From: Sorex araneus
Taxonomy: Eukaryota; Chordata; Mammalia; Eulipotyphla; Soricidae
Reading direction: 5' to 3'
NCBI RefSeq assembly: GCF_027595985.1
Contig: NC_073302.1
Location: forward strand, 167,256,951 to 167,320,950
DNA length: 64,000 nucleotides
Position numbers and translations under genes: made by a program. How positions within the stretch are numbered: the first letter of the stretch is position 1; the number at the start of each line of letters is the position of its first letter. The notes below the pieces were generated by a model. It was not told the DNA's origin. It saw only the letters and a program-made list of their open reading frames with translations, and made no database searches. Below are positions 1-11,442 of this stretch, one piece after another.

Positions 1-131
1 TTGTTTTCTGCCAGCAAGTTTCATTAATGAAAAGGGTTTTTTTTTAAACAAAGAAAACTATTTAAATTGAGGCTATTTAAGTTTAAAAAAGCATGTATGT
101 TTGTGAAATGTCTATTACTCATCAAACTTAC
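1..131 (-). other. ARRDC3: 5' part of ARRDC3 intron 2
   Basis: Starts with the donor gtaagt on the minus strand (126-131) and runs off the left edge. It is AT-rich and no repeat was recognised. Confidence 0.9.
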
Positions 132-213
132 GTCTGTGGAAGCTCGAAACTGAATGCATATTCATGCCTTCCTGAATGGACAGTGTTGAAGCCTTCTTCG
201 GAATTATCGTCAT
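132..213 (-). CDS. ARRDC3: ARRDC3 coding exon 2 (partial gene)
   Basis: Second coding exon of arrestin domain-containing 3. Read on the minus strand it encodes DDNSEEGFNTIHSGRHEYAF and continues to FELPQ, matching ARRDC3 directly after residue 93. The exon is 82 bp. Its acceptor AG is at 214-215 after a T-rich tract. Its donor is gtaagt, at 126-131. The first two bases complete an Asp codon started by the last G of exon 1 (phase 1), and the exon ends in phase 2 within a Thr codon, so the frame is intact across the junction. The segment belongs to the arrestin N-terminal beta-sandwich. Remaining exons, including the C-terminal PPxY motifs that recruit NEDD4-family ubiquitin ligases, lie beyond the left edge. 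Confidence 0.95.
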
Positions 214-3200
214 CTAAAAGATAGAAAAACGTAATGAAACCCTTTGCACACTCATCATGGCCACACACTTTCACACCTTTAAAGACATCCACAATTATTC
301 AGGCTACAATTGCAACTTGATCACTTACACTGCATACATTTTTCAGTCCTTAGTTGTCCCATCTTTAAAATGGGGATAATTAACACGTAATACCCCATGG
401 GTACTTGAAAATTAAAAACTGTAATGGAATAAAACCAACTCTAGGTACCATACACACCTCAAACAAAAGGTTTGAGATTTAAAAGATTAAATCCCAGTCT
501 AAGATGTTTATTTTGCCTCTGCTTAAGTTTATATTAAGACAATCACTTAAACCTTTCAACACTCAGTTCTGATCCTGTACCCTTGGTTATAAAACCCTTA
601 GAAAAATATGTAAATCGAGGAGTTAAAAAAGCCAGTGATTTTAATATGACTTTCACTGCCGAAAATAAATCCTGTATTGAACCTAGGTGCATTTTGACCA
701 GTTAAGCGTGTGCATGTATGTAACACACCTTGGGTCTGTATGTACCTTGGGTCTGGAAGGGGATTTACAGGGAAGCAACCCTTGCAGCTTTGAAAAACGA
801 CGTCCCATTTGTTTGGCAGAATAAAAGGCATCGTTTTGATGTTAGTTCTCTGGGTGACCAAACAGCCTTAACTGTTTTCCTAAGAAGCTGGGTAAGGGCC
901 GGGAGAGGATGCTAGCCTGGCACTCGGGACATGTCAGCGGACTGCCTCGCTCCTCTCATTATGTAATTGTCTTGCTTAGGTCGTCTCCCCGGTGGAGACA
1001 CCTTTTCCCTTCCCGTGCAGCAGGAGACAAACGGGTCTGACCACTCAGCTTCCCTCCTCCCAGGTTCTGAACGTGCCCCAAGCGCCGCGACTGACGGAGA
1101 GGAGGTGAGGAAGGCGCGCGCCTTTGTGTGTTTCCTCGATTTACCCCCCACCCCCGGGGGCCTCCCTTCAGTCCCGGCCCTGTCGCCCTCGCCCCCCTGC
1201 GCGCCGATCATCTCCGGGCGGGTTTCAGCACCCGCGGCGGCCGGAGAGTGGCGAGCCCCAGCCCCGCGGCGGCCGCAGCCGCCCGAAGTTTGCCTCGCCG
1301 CGCCGCCTTTCTTCCTGCCCCGCTCGCGTTTTTTGTGCCAGCTCAGCAGGCTCCCAGAGGCGAGCGGCGGCGGCCGCGCCGTGGTAAACAAGTGCCGGGC
1401 TGTCAATCAAGAACTAGACCGGAGCAGGAGCGGACCGGCCTAAACCGGCGCGAGCAGATCCCAGCCGGCCCGGCCGCGCGCCGCCGCCGCCGCCGCCCGC
1501 GCGCCCCGCTATACATCCAGCAGAGGCGGCGCGGCGCTCGCGCTCGCGCCCGCGCAGCCTAGCCTGCTGGGGAGGGGCGGGGCCCGCGCCGCCGCGCTTC
1601 CGCTCTGCGCGCCCCAGCCGGCGACCGGTTCCATCTGGCTCGGGCCACCCTGACACCTTCGCCGCGGGCCGAGGGGCAGACCGGGGCGCGGCCAGGCCGC
1701 CCACCCCCGCGCAGCTCTCCACGCCGAGAGCGCTTTTCTCTCCCTCCCCGGCCCGGCGGACTCGCCGTCCGAGCAAGGTAGCCCGTCGGCCGGGAATCAC
1801 GTTTTGTTTCGGCCCGGGGCGGGGGTGGGCAGAGCTCGACGCCACCTGACGCCTGGCAGGGGCCCCCGCGAGGCAGGCGCGGCCCTGTCCAGTCGGCCGA
1901 CGCCAAGTTTCCCCCCGAGAGACGGAGCTGCCGTGGCGCCCGGAGCCCTGGGGCACCTGTGAAGGCGGCAGGAGCCTCCCCCCGCCCCCCGAACCCCAAG
2001 TGGCCGCCGCTCCGGGTGGCAAGTGGAGGCAGACACGGTGCGGTGGGATGAGTGGGGAGCCTGGTACCCCAGGTACACGCACCCCCCCCCGCCACCCGGG
2101 GGGAGGGGGCCGCGGGCGGGGACGCCGCACTGGAGGGACCTTTACCGGCGCACGCCGGTTCCAAGCCGCGCCCGGCCGGCGCTCGCCCCACCCGCCCGTG
2201 CCCAATCCAATCAGGGCCTGGCATCGCCTTAGCAACAGGCTAACAAACCCGGCTCCGCCTATCGCCGGCCGCCCGGGGCGGGGTCTCGGCCACCAGGCTA
2301 GTTTGAGAGGTCCCAGTTTTAAGTCATTGAAACTATTCCAGGCGTATGGCTTGTCCACGCTTTGCAGGGGTTAAGTGGCATCTCGTGCGGGGCGCGGAGC
2401 TCCAATAACGAATTCGCCAAGTGTGCCCAATACTTGTCCTACTCCCACCCCACCGCAAGCTTCAACTCCCCTTTTAAAACCTTTGTTCCTCCTTTCCCAT
2501 TTTATAAAAAATTTGCAATGGTCAGCAAGGTTTAAAGTCGCGTGCCCGCTTTTCAGCAAATACCCAGGCTGTCATTAGGCGTTTGCATCTTTAAAAAAAA
2601 TTCTTTTTAAATCAATGTACTGCCTGGAGAGATTATTTTAGAGCTCATTTAGGAATGCAAATTGCTATATGTAAATACTAAAACCCAACTCAAGAATTGA
2701 TTTAACCTTAGTAGTTCAAACATAATGTATGAATGATGTAACTCCAAGCATCTTTCATTGCTACACTTGCCTTAGTTGGCAGTTCCTCGGGGATGTATAA
2801 TTTTAATAGAAAAAAGATCAGAGTGTGCTCTACTCTTTTTAAAAATCGTCATCATCTCAACTAAAGACTGCATTAAAAAAGAAACACAAAAATTACATAA
2901 CCAGTTTTAACATTATATTCTTCTTGGGCTAGGAATTAAGTCATCGCCACCACCTGACGCGTGTAACCAATCTGCGGAGAGCACAGCGAGCGCCCCTCCT
3001 CACCACCCCCCAGAACTGGTCCGAAACAGGATTGAACCGCTTCTAACAAAGGGTGGAAACTTAGAAAAACAAGCTTAGAGTCTCCTATATTTCCACAATG
3101 TAACCATTTAAACAATAGATTGGAAATCTCAGGGCCCCTTCTCCCTTTGACAAGCCTGTATCTTCCCTTTCTAAACAAATCATCGAATCCAATGTGCCAA

Positions 3201-3952
3201 ATACTTTTCAATTCCATTTGACTGGCTCGGGTTTCATTGAATGCACGTCCCAAAGTTAGGCAGGATGCTCGGAAAAGAAAATTACTGACCCTAAATGGCT
3301 TCTAAAAGAGACCTGAAATGTAGCATAATGGAAGATACTGTCCTTTTAAATAGAGAATGCTCAATGTAAATTTCTAAAGGAACGAAGGTGGGAAAAAAAT
3401 AGGGGAAAAAAACACGTGGGGTATTGATACCATATGTCAAAATAAGCCAGAGAAAGCCTTTATCAAAGAACAATGATCAATTCTTTAAAGTCTTTTACGG
3501 GTCAAAATTAAAAATAAAATACATCTTCTAACCCACTTAAAAACGCTATTCCATTTCTTCAGAGCTTACTTTTTAGATTTAAGGCTGCCAGGCACAAGGG
3601 GGTAAAAAATCTAATAAAGGACCCCAGCATTTAGCAACGGATCAGAAAACATCCTAATAAATGAACTGAATCAGATGAAGCAGAATTTATAAGGTGCAAA
3701 TGGATTGCAAGTGCGTATGGCACAGACCAAGCTGGTACAGTAGAGGTTGAATAAGTGCAGTTTGCAGTCACTTTGCAGATGCCTGCAAGCATTACGATTT
3801 AGTACACGATGAATGTCAAGGAGAAGCCCAATCTTTCAACTTTGCTAATCTTTCAAACTGTATTATGTTAGGAGGAGAATTACATTAATTCAGAAAAAAA
3901 AGAGTGCTTTCCCAAAATAGGATAAGTATTTTCTGAATAATACAAAACTTAC
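214..3952 (-). other. ARRDC3: ARRDC3 intron 1
   Basis: A 3.7-kb intron with canonical GT (3951-3952) and AG (214-215) ends. It contains a strong CpG island at about 1075-2330 and otherwise AT-rich sequence. No SINE, L1 or LTR copy was recognised in it, unlike the rest of the window. An E-box CACGTG lies near 3413-3418. The absence of insertions suggests regulatory constraint (inference). Confidence 0.9.
1075..2330. promoter_or_regulatory. CpG island inside ARRDC3 intron 1
   Basis: About 1.25 kb of very GC- and CpG-rich sequence, with GC-box cores (GGGGCGGGG near 1573-1581), runs of CCG near 1480-1500, and paired CCAAT motifs near 2204-2213 (CCAATCCAATCAGG). It is separated from the gene's own promoter island by ~2 kb of AT-rich DNA. 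Long open frames on both strands here are a by-product of GC richness and do not resemble known proteins. It may be an alternative or antisense promoter, or a polycomb-type island; the sequence alone does not decide. Confidence 0.75.
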
Positions 3953-4232
3953 CTCTTTCATGTCCAATTAAGATGTCTTTATGGTTGAAATATTCTACTT
4001 CTTCAGTGTAATTCTGTGTATAGGCAGTATTGGAGCCGGCGTTTCTAGATTCGGTCCAGCGTACTTTCGCATGTCCTCTTGCATGAATTTTAAGAGATTT
4101 CACTCTGATTTCCCCGGTAACTTCTAAATTCACCCTTCCTGAGACTGTATCCCCACTAGAATACACAGGGACATTGCTGTCATTAAGACAGTCAAAGCTT
4201 ATTGTCAAACTCTTCACCTTTCCCAGCACCAT
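3953..4232 (-). CDS. ARRDC3: ARRDC3 coding exon 1 (start codon, residues 1-93)
   Basis: First coding exon of ARRDC3, an alpha-arrestin adaptor of plasma membrane and endosomes that links cargo such as the beta-2 adrenergic receptor to NEDD4-family E3 ligases (family knowledge). The ATG is at 4230-4232 in the context ataaacATGG, and the protein begins MVLGKVKSLTISFDCLNDSN. The exon encodes 93 codons plus one base, ending GHER, followed by donor gtaagt at 3947-3952. It covers the first strands of the arrestin N domain. All codons are open and the sequence is very close to the mammalian protein, so this is a live gene and not a retrocopy; the intron to exon 2 is present. The open frame continues upstream to a GTG at 4314-4316, but GTG is not a normal eukaryotic start and the ATG at 4232 matches the known N-terminus. 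Confidence 0.97.
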
Positions 4233-4518
4233 GTTTATAACAAAATCTATAAAAATATAATGTAAGACCAAAAAAAAAGTCAAGATCGCATATGAAATGT
4301 GATCCTCAGCTAACACTGATCGATGTCTTGGCCGTGCAAAAAGCGTGCAGGCAGGATCAGTGATCTCTACAAATAGTTCATTGAGATTTCTTCAAAAGTC
4401 AGGGCAGCCGCCGCAGCTGCTCCGCGCTCCTGCTCGTTTCAGTGGTCTCCTTACAAAGACGGGCGGCTGGAGGCTGCCAGCTCACTTTAAGAGCCGCTTT
4501 GTGAAAAACAACCCCAGC

Positions 4519-4528
4519 GCGCATGCGC
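4519..4528. promoter_or_regulatory. NRF1-type site GCGCATGCGC
   Basis: Perfect palindrome inside the ARRDC3 promoter island, ~290 bp upstream of the start codon. It matches the core of the NRF1 consensus. Confidence 0.6.
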
Positions 4529-4665
4529 ACGCCGCGGCGCCCGTCCGCCCTCCCCGCGCGCCCCGGCGCCCGTCCGCTCGCGGGTACAGTAGGTGTGGAG
4601 CGAGGGGAAGGAGGCTCTGGGGCTGCCGGGAGGCCGAAACTGACTTCTCTGCATTGCGGGCTCCG

Positions 4666-4670
4666 ATTGG
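4666..4670 (-). promoter_or_regulatory. CCAAT box (NF-Y type) in ARRDC3 promoter
   Basis: Forward ATTGG within CCGATTGGT; reads ACCAATCGG on the gene strand, ~435 bp upstream of the ATG. Confidence 0.5.
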
Positions 4671-5094
4671 TAGGCTGCCTACCGTAAACCCTCGACGTGC
4701 CCTCCGGAGGCCCCTACCGAACACATCCTAATAGAAAATGGCAGGGCGGGCACGGGGGTGCGGGGTAGGGCCGAGGGCTGGCTCGGGAGCCGTGGGCCAA
4801 GCCCGGGGAGGCTGCTCGGTGGCGAGAGCCGGCCGATGCGTGCGTGCCTGGCACCGCAGGGCGGAGTGCAGTGTGCCGGGAGCTGGGGGAAGGGGAGGAA
4901 CCGGTTGGGCCGGCGGCGGGGAGCCGGGCGTCCTAGCTCACGGATTTCAAAAGAAGACGGAGCGGCATCCACCCCGGAACGGAGGCTCACACACACACCA
5001 GCGCGCTCCGGGCTGGGGGCTTTTGTTTGTTTGCTTGCTTGCTTTTCAGGCCCGTGCCCGGCAGGCAGGTTGAAAAGAAACGGTGGGCTTAGGC

Positions 5095-6240
5095 CAGCGG
5101 AGCCCTGAAAGCGAATACTGGAAGGAGCCTAGGAAGAGCAGGCTGAGCTCTGATCATTGGGCTTGGCCTGGTCCTCAACTCCTCTCTCCCATTTCATTAG
5201 CCACGGAGAACTGCTTGATGCGCGCCGCAGGGGGCAAAAAGGCTTGACCACTTCCTCGAAGGAAGAAGAAAAAGTCCCTTTGAACGACACCACCTACAGC
5301 TAGGTTTTTGAGTATGTGTGTGCAGAGGAATAAAAATAGAATTTGTTCTAAAAAAAGCGCCACCTGTAAAAAGGCAGTATGACTTCAGTATTTTCGGTGT
5401 CAAGTGTTTACAACATATCCAGAAATCTTTGTTAGAAATTAGTGAAGCGCATAAAGTGCTTAAAAGGATACTTCTGTGTCTAGCAGGACTTAAGTTATTA
5501 ATTTCAGTTTTCCGCTTAGAGCCTGGTACTGCTCACCATAGTAATTCTCATATTGTATCTCCTAGAGAAATCTGTCTTTTGAAATGGCAGCATGCAATGC
5601 TTCTGTAAAATCGCATGGGAATTCCATCCCAAACAGCATAGACTTAGGCGTGTTTTTTAAAAAAATCATTTAAACTACTTATAAGAGAAATACAAAAAGG
5701 AAAAAAGTATATGAATCTAGAACTACACAACTACCCAAATATAGTTTAGAAGATTGTTCACTGTCCATGTATAAAATAGATTATAGATTATATCCTTTGT
5801 ATGGTAGGTTTAGATGTGTCGAACCTACGTATGAAACACAACAAACTCATTGGTTTTGCTTGGAGGTGGGGGAAAAATTAAGTTTCATTTCGTTGACTTG
5901 GCAGTATCTTGCGCTTAACAGTTATGTAGAGAGTGTAAATATGCAAATGATTTGGACAATTAATCGGCAAGCTATTTATCTTTGATAGGCTTTAAATAGT
6001 TATTCCAAAAACTTACTTCGGTGGTCCTGAATAGAAAAAAAAATAGTCTTCCTTCTCTAGGTTGACACCTGGTGGAAACTTTCTAGTTGTTCAAGAGCTT
6101 GGGAATCTTGGTAAGAGATACTGCTTGGGTTTTCTCGCCACCTTGTGGTGAAAGTGGTGAACTTGCTCGGTATTAAGGTCAAATAATGTTTTTGAAGTAT
6201 TCAGATGATGTTGAGCAAGGAACAGATTAAGAGGTGCAAT
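5095..6240. other. Repeat-free upstream flank of ARRDC3
   Basis: No gene, SINE, L1 or LTR recognised. AT-rich after 5250. It includes a short TTTGTTTGTTTGCTTGCTTGC run (5020-5045) just before it. Possibly regulatory, by its lack of insertions. Confidence 0.5.
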
Positions 6241-6274
6241 ATGCATCGAAACCTTCATTATTAGACTCAAAAAT

Positions 6275-6361
6275 GTTTTATGGTGCCAAAGATTGAAACC
6301 AGGACTCTCTCCCACATACAAGTTGGACATTCTGCCACTGAGCCACATACATCTCCAGCCT
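6275..6361 (-). mobile_element. Old tRNA-like SINE fragment
   Basis: The reverse strand reads ggctggagatgtatgtggctcagtgg-like, a tRNA-derived head with A-box-like TGGCTCAGTGGCAGA. It differs from the dominant SINE of the window and resembles the fragment at 26872-26912. Confidence 0.5.
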
Positions 6362-7738
6362 CACTTTTGAATTATCAAGAGCTAGTCCGTCAATCCTTCA
6401 GAAGTTAGGAAAAATTCCTTCAATTACAATATAACTTATTTATGAAAAATATATACTATCTATTAAGCTACAATTGTTTATAATTAAGAAATCCCTAGAG
6501 ATTTACTATTATAATTAGGACAATTGTTTTCACACATTACCAGTTTCATTCCTGTCACATTATACTCTCCCTTCGGTTTGAAGCCTTTTGGATATTATAA
6601 ATAATGATTTTTATTATTTTTAAATTTATACTGTTTTACTGCATCCTTCTAAATAATCACTGTACTAACAAGTTGCCAGGGAATTCATATCCCCTATATA
6701 TATGTGGGTTTTTTTTTTTGGCTAGAAAAAAAATAGGGCATAAGAATCTTAGTCATTTGCCTTAATTATCACCTTTCTTTTCTTTGGATATTGCTATTTC
6801 TTAAAGCCTAAAGTTGAGTTACTTTGCCTCTTTCTGTTTCCCTCTTATTCAAAATATGAGAACCAGAAACAACACCAAAACAATTGGCACCTCTAAATTG
6901 CTGTTTATGTTTTTATTTTGAAAAAAAGAAAAGTTAGGCTAGAATGTTGTGAATACTTTAACTTATACTATTACACCTGCATTTTGAAGATTCCCATCTA
7001 AATATGTACCCACTAGAGAGTTTGAAATGCGATTCCATAGTTGTTGACTTGGATTTCGGGACTTGCTTCACTGAGCCCTTCATTGCATTTTGCATTAAAT
7101 TCAAACTATTCAAACCAAGGACTTTTCCTACTGCATCCCTGCCTACGGCTCATATGCCATCTCCTCCTACTCATCTGCTAACTTTCTATACTCCTGTCAA
7201 GTACATCTTCTGTCCCCTTTGTTAGCTTGTCTTGCTGTTGCCAATGTGCAGTTACATGCTGCTTTCTCTGCCCAGAACAACATCCCACTGCTGTGTTACT
7301 TCCTTTCCCTCCATCTAACCCCTTTGCTAGATCCGGTTGCCACACTGACAGATATTCTAACCAGACAGAATAATTTCCATATTTTTTATAGCTTCTTCCG
7401 GTCTTAAATAAGATTTTTTGATGGTATTGCTTTCTTGTGTTCATCTTCCTCTATTAAGGTCTAAACTGAACCTCAAGAACTCCCCAAAATTAACATGACA
7501 ATTGCTATCAATAATGATTTATAAGTAGTTTGCCAAGTCTTTTCCATATGAATATCAAAATCTCAGTATCATAAAGCAAGTCATCTCAACGGGAAGTTAG
7601 GGTGTGTGGTTATAAGGAAACTATACCAATAGTTAATGTTTCTTAAAAATATGAAATTAATGCTTAATATTTATCAACTAAGATTTGACAGGCTTAAGTA
7701 TGTCAATAGGAAATTTTCAGTTTGGGTTTTATGTATAT
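6362..7738. other. No gene seen
   Basis: AT-rich intergenic DNA. Short open frames near 7000-7440 do not resemble known proteins, and no repeat was recognised. Confidence 0.5.
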
Positions 7739-7740
7739 AT

Positions 7741-7902
7741 ATTTTGTTTTGGGGGCCATACCTGGTTGTGCTCAGGGCTTACTCCTGACTGTGCTCATAG
7801 ATCACTCCTAGCAGGGCTTGGGGACCATATGGGGTGCCAGGAATCAGATCTGGATTGACCACATACAAGGCAAGCGCTCTATCCACTATATTACCCAGAC
7901 CT
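7741..7902 (-). mobile_element. Short SOR-type SINE
   Basis: Near full-length copy in reverse orientation, from the TTTTGTTTTGGGGGCCA tail to the TACCCAGACC head, moderately diverged. Confidence 0.85.
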
Positions 7903-8053
7903 CTCTTTGGTTTTTAAATCTCTTTTATATTTTAAGATTTTGTTAACTCTGACCTAAGCCTTAAACATCTTCAAAATGTGTCAAACTTGACCTAATGTGG
8001 AGTCTGCTGGTGAGATTTGCAATATGATTAGCAAAATAAGCAAACTTTGCTTC

Positions 8054-8258
8054 TTCATTTGCTCGAGTGGGCACCAGTAATGTCTCCATTGTGAGACTTG
8101 TTGTTACTGTTTTTGGCATATCGAATACACCACAGGGTAGCTTGCCGGGCTCTGCCGTGCGGGTGGGATACTTTCAGTAGCTTGCTGGGCTGTCCGAGAG
8201 GGACAGAGGAATCAGACCCGGGTCAGCCGCGTACAAGGCAAACGCCCTACTCGCTGTG
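8054..8258 (-). mobile_element. Long composite SINE
   Basis: Reverse-strand copy of the long type (tRNA-like head plus ~150-bp tail; see the copy at 49717). It carries the tail landmarks gagacttgttgttactg and tttttggcatatcgaatac. Confidence 0.85.
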
Positions 8259-8261
8259 TTT

Positions 8262-9060
8262 ACTTAAATCTGGGCCAGCAGCTGCATGCATCCTGCTACA
8301 GAAGATGAGAAATTCTGCCCAGCTTCAGGCTGAGAGAGGCAAGGTTGGGGGCGAGGCGCTCTGTGAGAACAGCAGATACTGAGAGAACAGAACTGTTGAG
8401 CAAGTGTCCCTTCAGTCACCGTTGAATACGAGCTGTTGCTGGGGGGCCAGGAGCCAACATGCCAAGCCACTGTCCTCAGACACAGTCCTGTTTGGAGAGG
8501 GGATCCATTTGTGCACGGCTGCTGGAGGGATCGGAGGTAGGAGATGTGTGCATCCAGAAACCAAGTCTGTGAGGGCGCTGCTTCAACACAGAAGTTGGCC
8601 GCTGTGCCGTCTGGAAGGTTGGGGAGCATTCCTTGTGCGGCCCCTTCCCCAGAGTATTGTCCAATCAAGCGCCCTTCCTCCCCGAGGCCCCTGAAACTGA
8701 CTTTGCACCAAGTTACAATACATAGAGAGCAAGGGAGTACATAGACAACGTTCCCCCAACACAGGAAGCAGGATTTTGTGAACCCGAAATTTCAAGTCCA
8801 GGAGGAAAAGGTGGGGAGAAATCCCTGATTTTTCCCAAGAAAGTACTTTTTTTTTTTTCATCTCATGAAAACAAAAGCTCAGAATGATACGTTGATTTCC
8901 CTTAGTCTGGGTTTTCAATTCCTTTCTCCCCAAAATACTATTTTTGGGAACAGCAGAAGTGTCTTTGCTGGTAGCAAAGATGTTTTCAAGAGTAAAATAA
9001 TAGTCATGAAAAAGGAGAAAAGAAGAGAGATACAAAAGTCAATTTAAAACACACTAAAAA
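8262..9060. other. Unassigned stretch between SINEs
   Basis: Moderately GC-rich 8262-8830, then a T13 run at 8848-8860 and AT-rich DNA. It may include remnants of the 3' UTR of the EEF2K retrocopy, which is on the minus strand; the T-run could then be its poly(A) tail. This is speculative. No gene of its own was recognised. Confidence 0.3.
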
Positions 9061-9064
9061 ATTC

Positions 9065-9218
9065 AGTCCTGAGGCCAGAGCGATAGTACAGCGATCTGAG
9101 TTCGATCCCTGGCACCCCATGTGGTCCCCCAAACACTGCCAGGAGTATTCCTGAGGGGAGAGCCAGGAGTAACCCCTGAACATTGCCGTGTGTGACCCAA
9201 AAAGAAAAAACAAATTCT
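9065..9218 (+). mobile_element. Short SOR-type SINE
   Basis: Forward copy starting gaggccagagcgatagta and ending gtgacccaaaaagaaaa, with part of the region before the B-box missing. It lies just downstream of the stop codon of the EEF2K retrocopy and may interrupt its 3' UTR. Confidence 0.85.
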
Positions 9219-9314
9219 GTCCCCCACCACAAACCCAGTCGGTAACTCAGTCTTTCTTCTTCTCCCTCCTCCTTGCCTGCGGGTTGGGCCCAGCAGGGTG
9301 GCCCTGCTGGCCAG

Positions 9315-11442
9315 TTACTCCTCCATCTGGGCCCGGGCCGCCTCCGCCCTCTGCTAGTCCTGGCTAGTCAGCCGGCCTTTCCTGCCTCCCACCGCAGCCT
9401 CTGCTGCCTGTGTGTACAGGTCACCTGGCTTCTGGCGTCTTTCTGCAGTCCGCAGCCCCCAGTGGACAGCATCGCTGCCTCCCTGGCCAGCAGGGCATCC
9501 CGGGGCTCGGCTTGCAGCCCATCATACTCGCCACCTTCATCACAGTCGATGGTCTCCAGGGCAGTGTGGTACCAATGGAGAGCTGCTCGCCAGTCCCGGG
9601 ACCTGTCTGGGCCCAGGTTCTGGCCCGCGTCCCCGAGGATCATAGACCGCCGGTCACCGACTTCAGCCACCTTCAGTAAGTAGTCAAAGCCTTTGGCTTT
9701 ATTCTCTTCCGTCTGCTGCAGAGAGACGTCGGCCAGGGGGTGGTGGGGCAGCTGTGCGCGCATGAGGCCCAGGGCCACGATGGCCCCTGCTCGCCCAGTC
9801 CGCCGCCTGCTCCAGGTGGGAGACGGGCTCATCCTTGGGGCAGAAGCGGCCAGCCTCATTGTAGCGCACCAAGGCCAGGTGGACCTTCCCCAAATGGCCT
9901 TCCCGATCTTCTTCTCCAGGTCCAGAGCGTTCAGCCTCTGCAGCTCCAGGCCAGTGGCTGAGGGCCCGGGCCGGTGCAGGCCGGAGGAATTGAGGAGGTT
10001 CCACTTCTCCACGCTGACCCACCCTGAGCTGCCCAGGCTGTCTTCGTCTGACTCGGACCTCTGATGGCCATTTGACGGACCATGTTCTCGGGGCTCCAGG
10101 TCATCGAGCTCACCCCGCTTCTCGCTGGGGTATCCGCTGTCCCCACTGTTCTCAGAATCCCGGTGGTTGTCCAGGTTCTCCTGGTCATGGAGTGCCAGGT
10201 TATCCAGGTCGTTGAACGCAGGCCAGTGGAGCTGGTCCAGCTTCTGGCCATAGGGGGTGGCCACAGACGGGGAGGAAGGCAGAGAGTCAAAGGTCACATC
10301 ACTCAAGTTCTCATATCCAGAGGTCTCTGAAAGGCGCCCGAGAGGGGCCGGCTCCCAGAGAGGGTCCTGATGAGGGGGTTCCCACACTTTTCCTCGGTCC
10401 CCCTCAAGATGGTCTTGGCTGATTGCAGCAGCTCAGTGCTCTGGTTCACCGCGTCCCTTTCCCTGGGAGCACGGTCGAAGGGTGCCAGGCCCATGCTCTG
10501 GCAGATGCGGTTGCAGGCGTGAGAGTGGAAGAAGAGCGCCATGCCGTGGACAGCCAGGTTGCCGTCTCCGAAGTCAGTGCCCATCTCATTGTGGATCTGC
10601 GGGTCAGTGTAGAGGTCGCCCACACCCTGGATGTCCACCACGATCAGCTGATGGTCGGAGTGCTCAAATGTGGAGTGGCTGAAGGCCTGTGGGGTCAGGT
10701 GCACATTGTCGTTGTGGACAAAGCCCGAGTTGGAGTTGTACTTGATGTACTTGCCCTCGATGTAATGCTCCAGGTGAAACAGGCCATCCAGGCCTCCCCG
10801 TCAGCTCCACCACGCACATCTGCATGATGTCTACCTGTTTGCGGGACTTGTGCCGACTGTTCTCCTCTCCCCAGAGCTTGGCCTCCATCTGCAGATGCAC
10901 GTCCTCAAAGTAGACACCTCTATCCACAGATTCGATGTAGCTCTTGGCCACGTGGTTGGATGCCCCTTTCCACTGCTGGATGTGCAGGGAGTTGGAAAGC
11001 TTCTTCGTCCAGAAACGCTCCTGCATGGCTCCAGGGCCAAAGGGCTGAGCTGCCGTCTTGATCAGAACTTCATCTTCCAGCCACTCCCTGGTCACAGCAT
11101 TGTACCTGTGACGCTTGGCATTTTTGTGGGCATGTCCTCCAGGTGGAGTTCAGCCCAGGGGTCTGGCATGTGCTTGGCCTTCTCCATCGCATGCTCTCAG
11201 GCCTCCTTAAAGTGGAAGGACCTGCCAGGGGACCCGATGGAGCCATAGGGCTCACTTTTTATTTGGTTGCTGCAGTAGAGGTCAGCCTTGGCATTAGCAT
11301 TCTGGTGAGGGCCCGGGTCCTCAGTGATGGGGCAGATAAAGAAACCTTCCTTGTCATCACTGTCTGCATCAGTTTCCCCATTGTGGCTGGTCCGACTGCC
11401 ATCAATTCCATCCAAGTGGAAGATGAGGTCTTCCTCTGCCAT
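9315..11442 (-). pseudogene. EEF2K: EEF2K processed pseudogene
   Basis: An intronless copy of eukaryotic elongation factor 2 kinase, the calcium/calmodulin-dependent alpha-kinase that phosphorylates eEF2. It starts MAEEDLIFHLDGIDG at 11442 and ends with AQMEE and TAA at 9315-9317. The span is 2128 bp against ~2178 bp for the usual 725-codon frame. The order is preserved: acidic N-terminus (11197-11442), alpha-kinase domain (about 10440-11095, including VDIQGVGDLYTDPQIH, a GDGNL loop and HACNRIC), regulatory Ser-rich linker (10050-10390, SENSGDSGYPSEKRGELDD) and SEL1-like C-terminal repeats (9315-9960). The reading frame changes at least four times (near 11100-11190, 10680-10830, 9800-9880 and 9430-9450), so no full kinase can be made. 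A GC-rich ~200-bp leader up to about 11690 may be copied 5' UTR. Absence of introns marks it as an L1-mobilised mRNA copy; no target-site duplication was identified. Confidence 0.93.

Larger units (their letters stand above)
4420..5090 (-). promoter_or_regulatory. ARRDC3: ARRDC3 CpG-island promoter and 5' UTR region
   Basis: A CpG-dense block immediately upstream of the ARRDC3 start codon on the minus strand. It holds a perfect NRF1-type palindrome GCGCATGCGC at 4519-4528 and an inverted CCAAT box at 4666-4670 that reads CCAAT in the ARRDC3 direction. No convincing TATA box was seen, as expected for a CpG promoter. The exact transcription start cannot be fixed. The layout would allow divergent plus-strand transcription, as reported for an antisense RNA at this locus in human (established knowledge), but no plus-strand exon can be defined here. 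Confidence 0.8.

Noticed and set aside
912..2358. Long open frames on both strands in the intronic CpG island (up to 314 codons)
   Set aside because: They follow from GC richness and lack of stop codons; all frames are open, products are Arg/Gly/Pro/Ala-rich and unlike any family.
4233..4316. In-frame 28-codon hydrophobic N-terminal extension of ARRDC3
   Set aside because: The upstream start codon is GTG, not ATG. The annotated ATG at 4230-4232 matches the known N-terminus, so the extension is 5' UTR.
8848..8860. T-run as the certain poly(A) tail of the EEF2K retrocopy
   Set aside because: No matching target-site duplication was found near 11690-11720, so the link remains unproven.
9273..10827. 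Plus-strand open frames over the EEF2K retrocopy
   Set aside because: Antisense shadows of the former coding sequence; no relation to known proteins.
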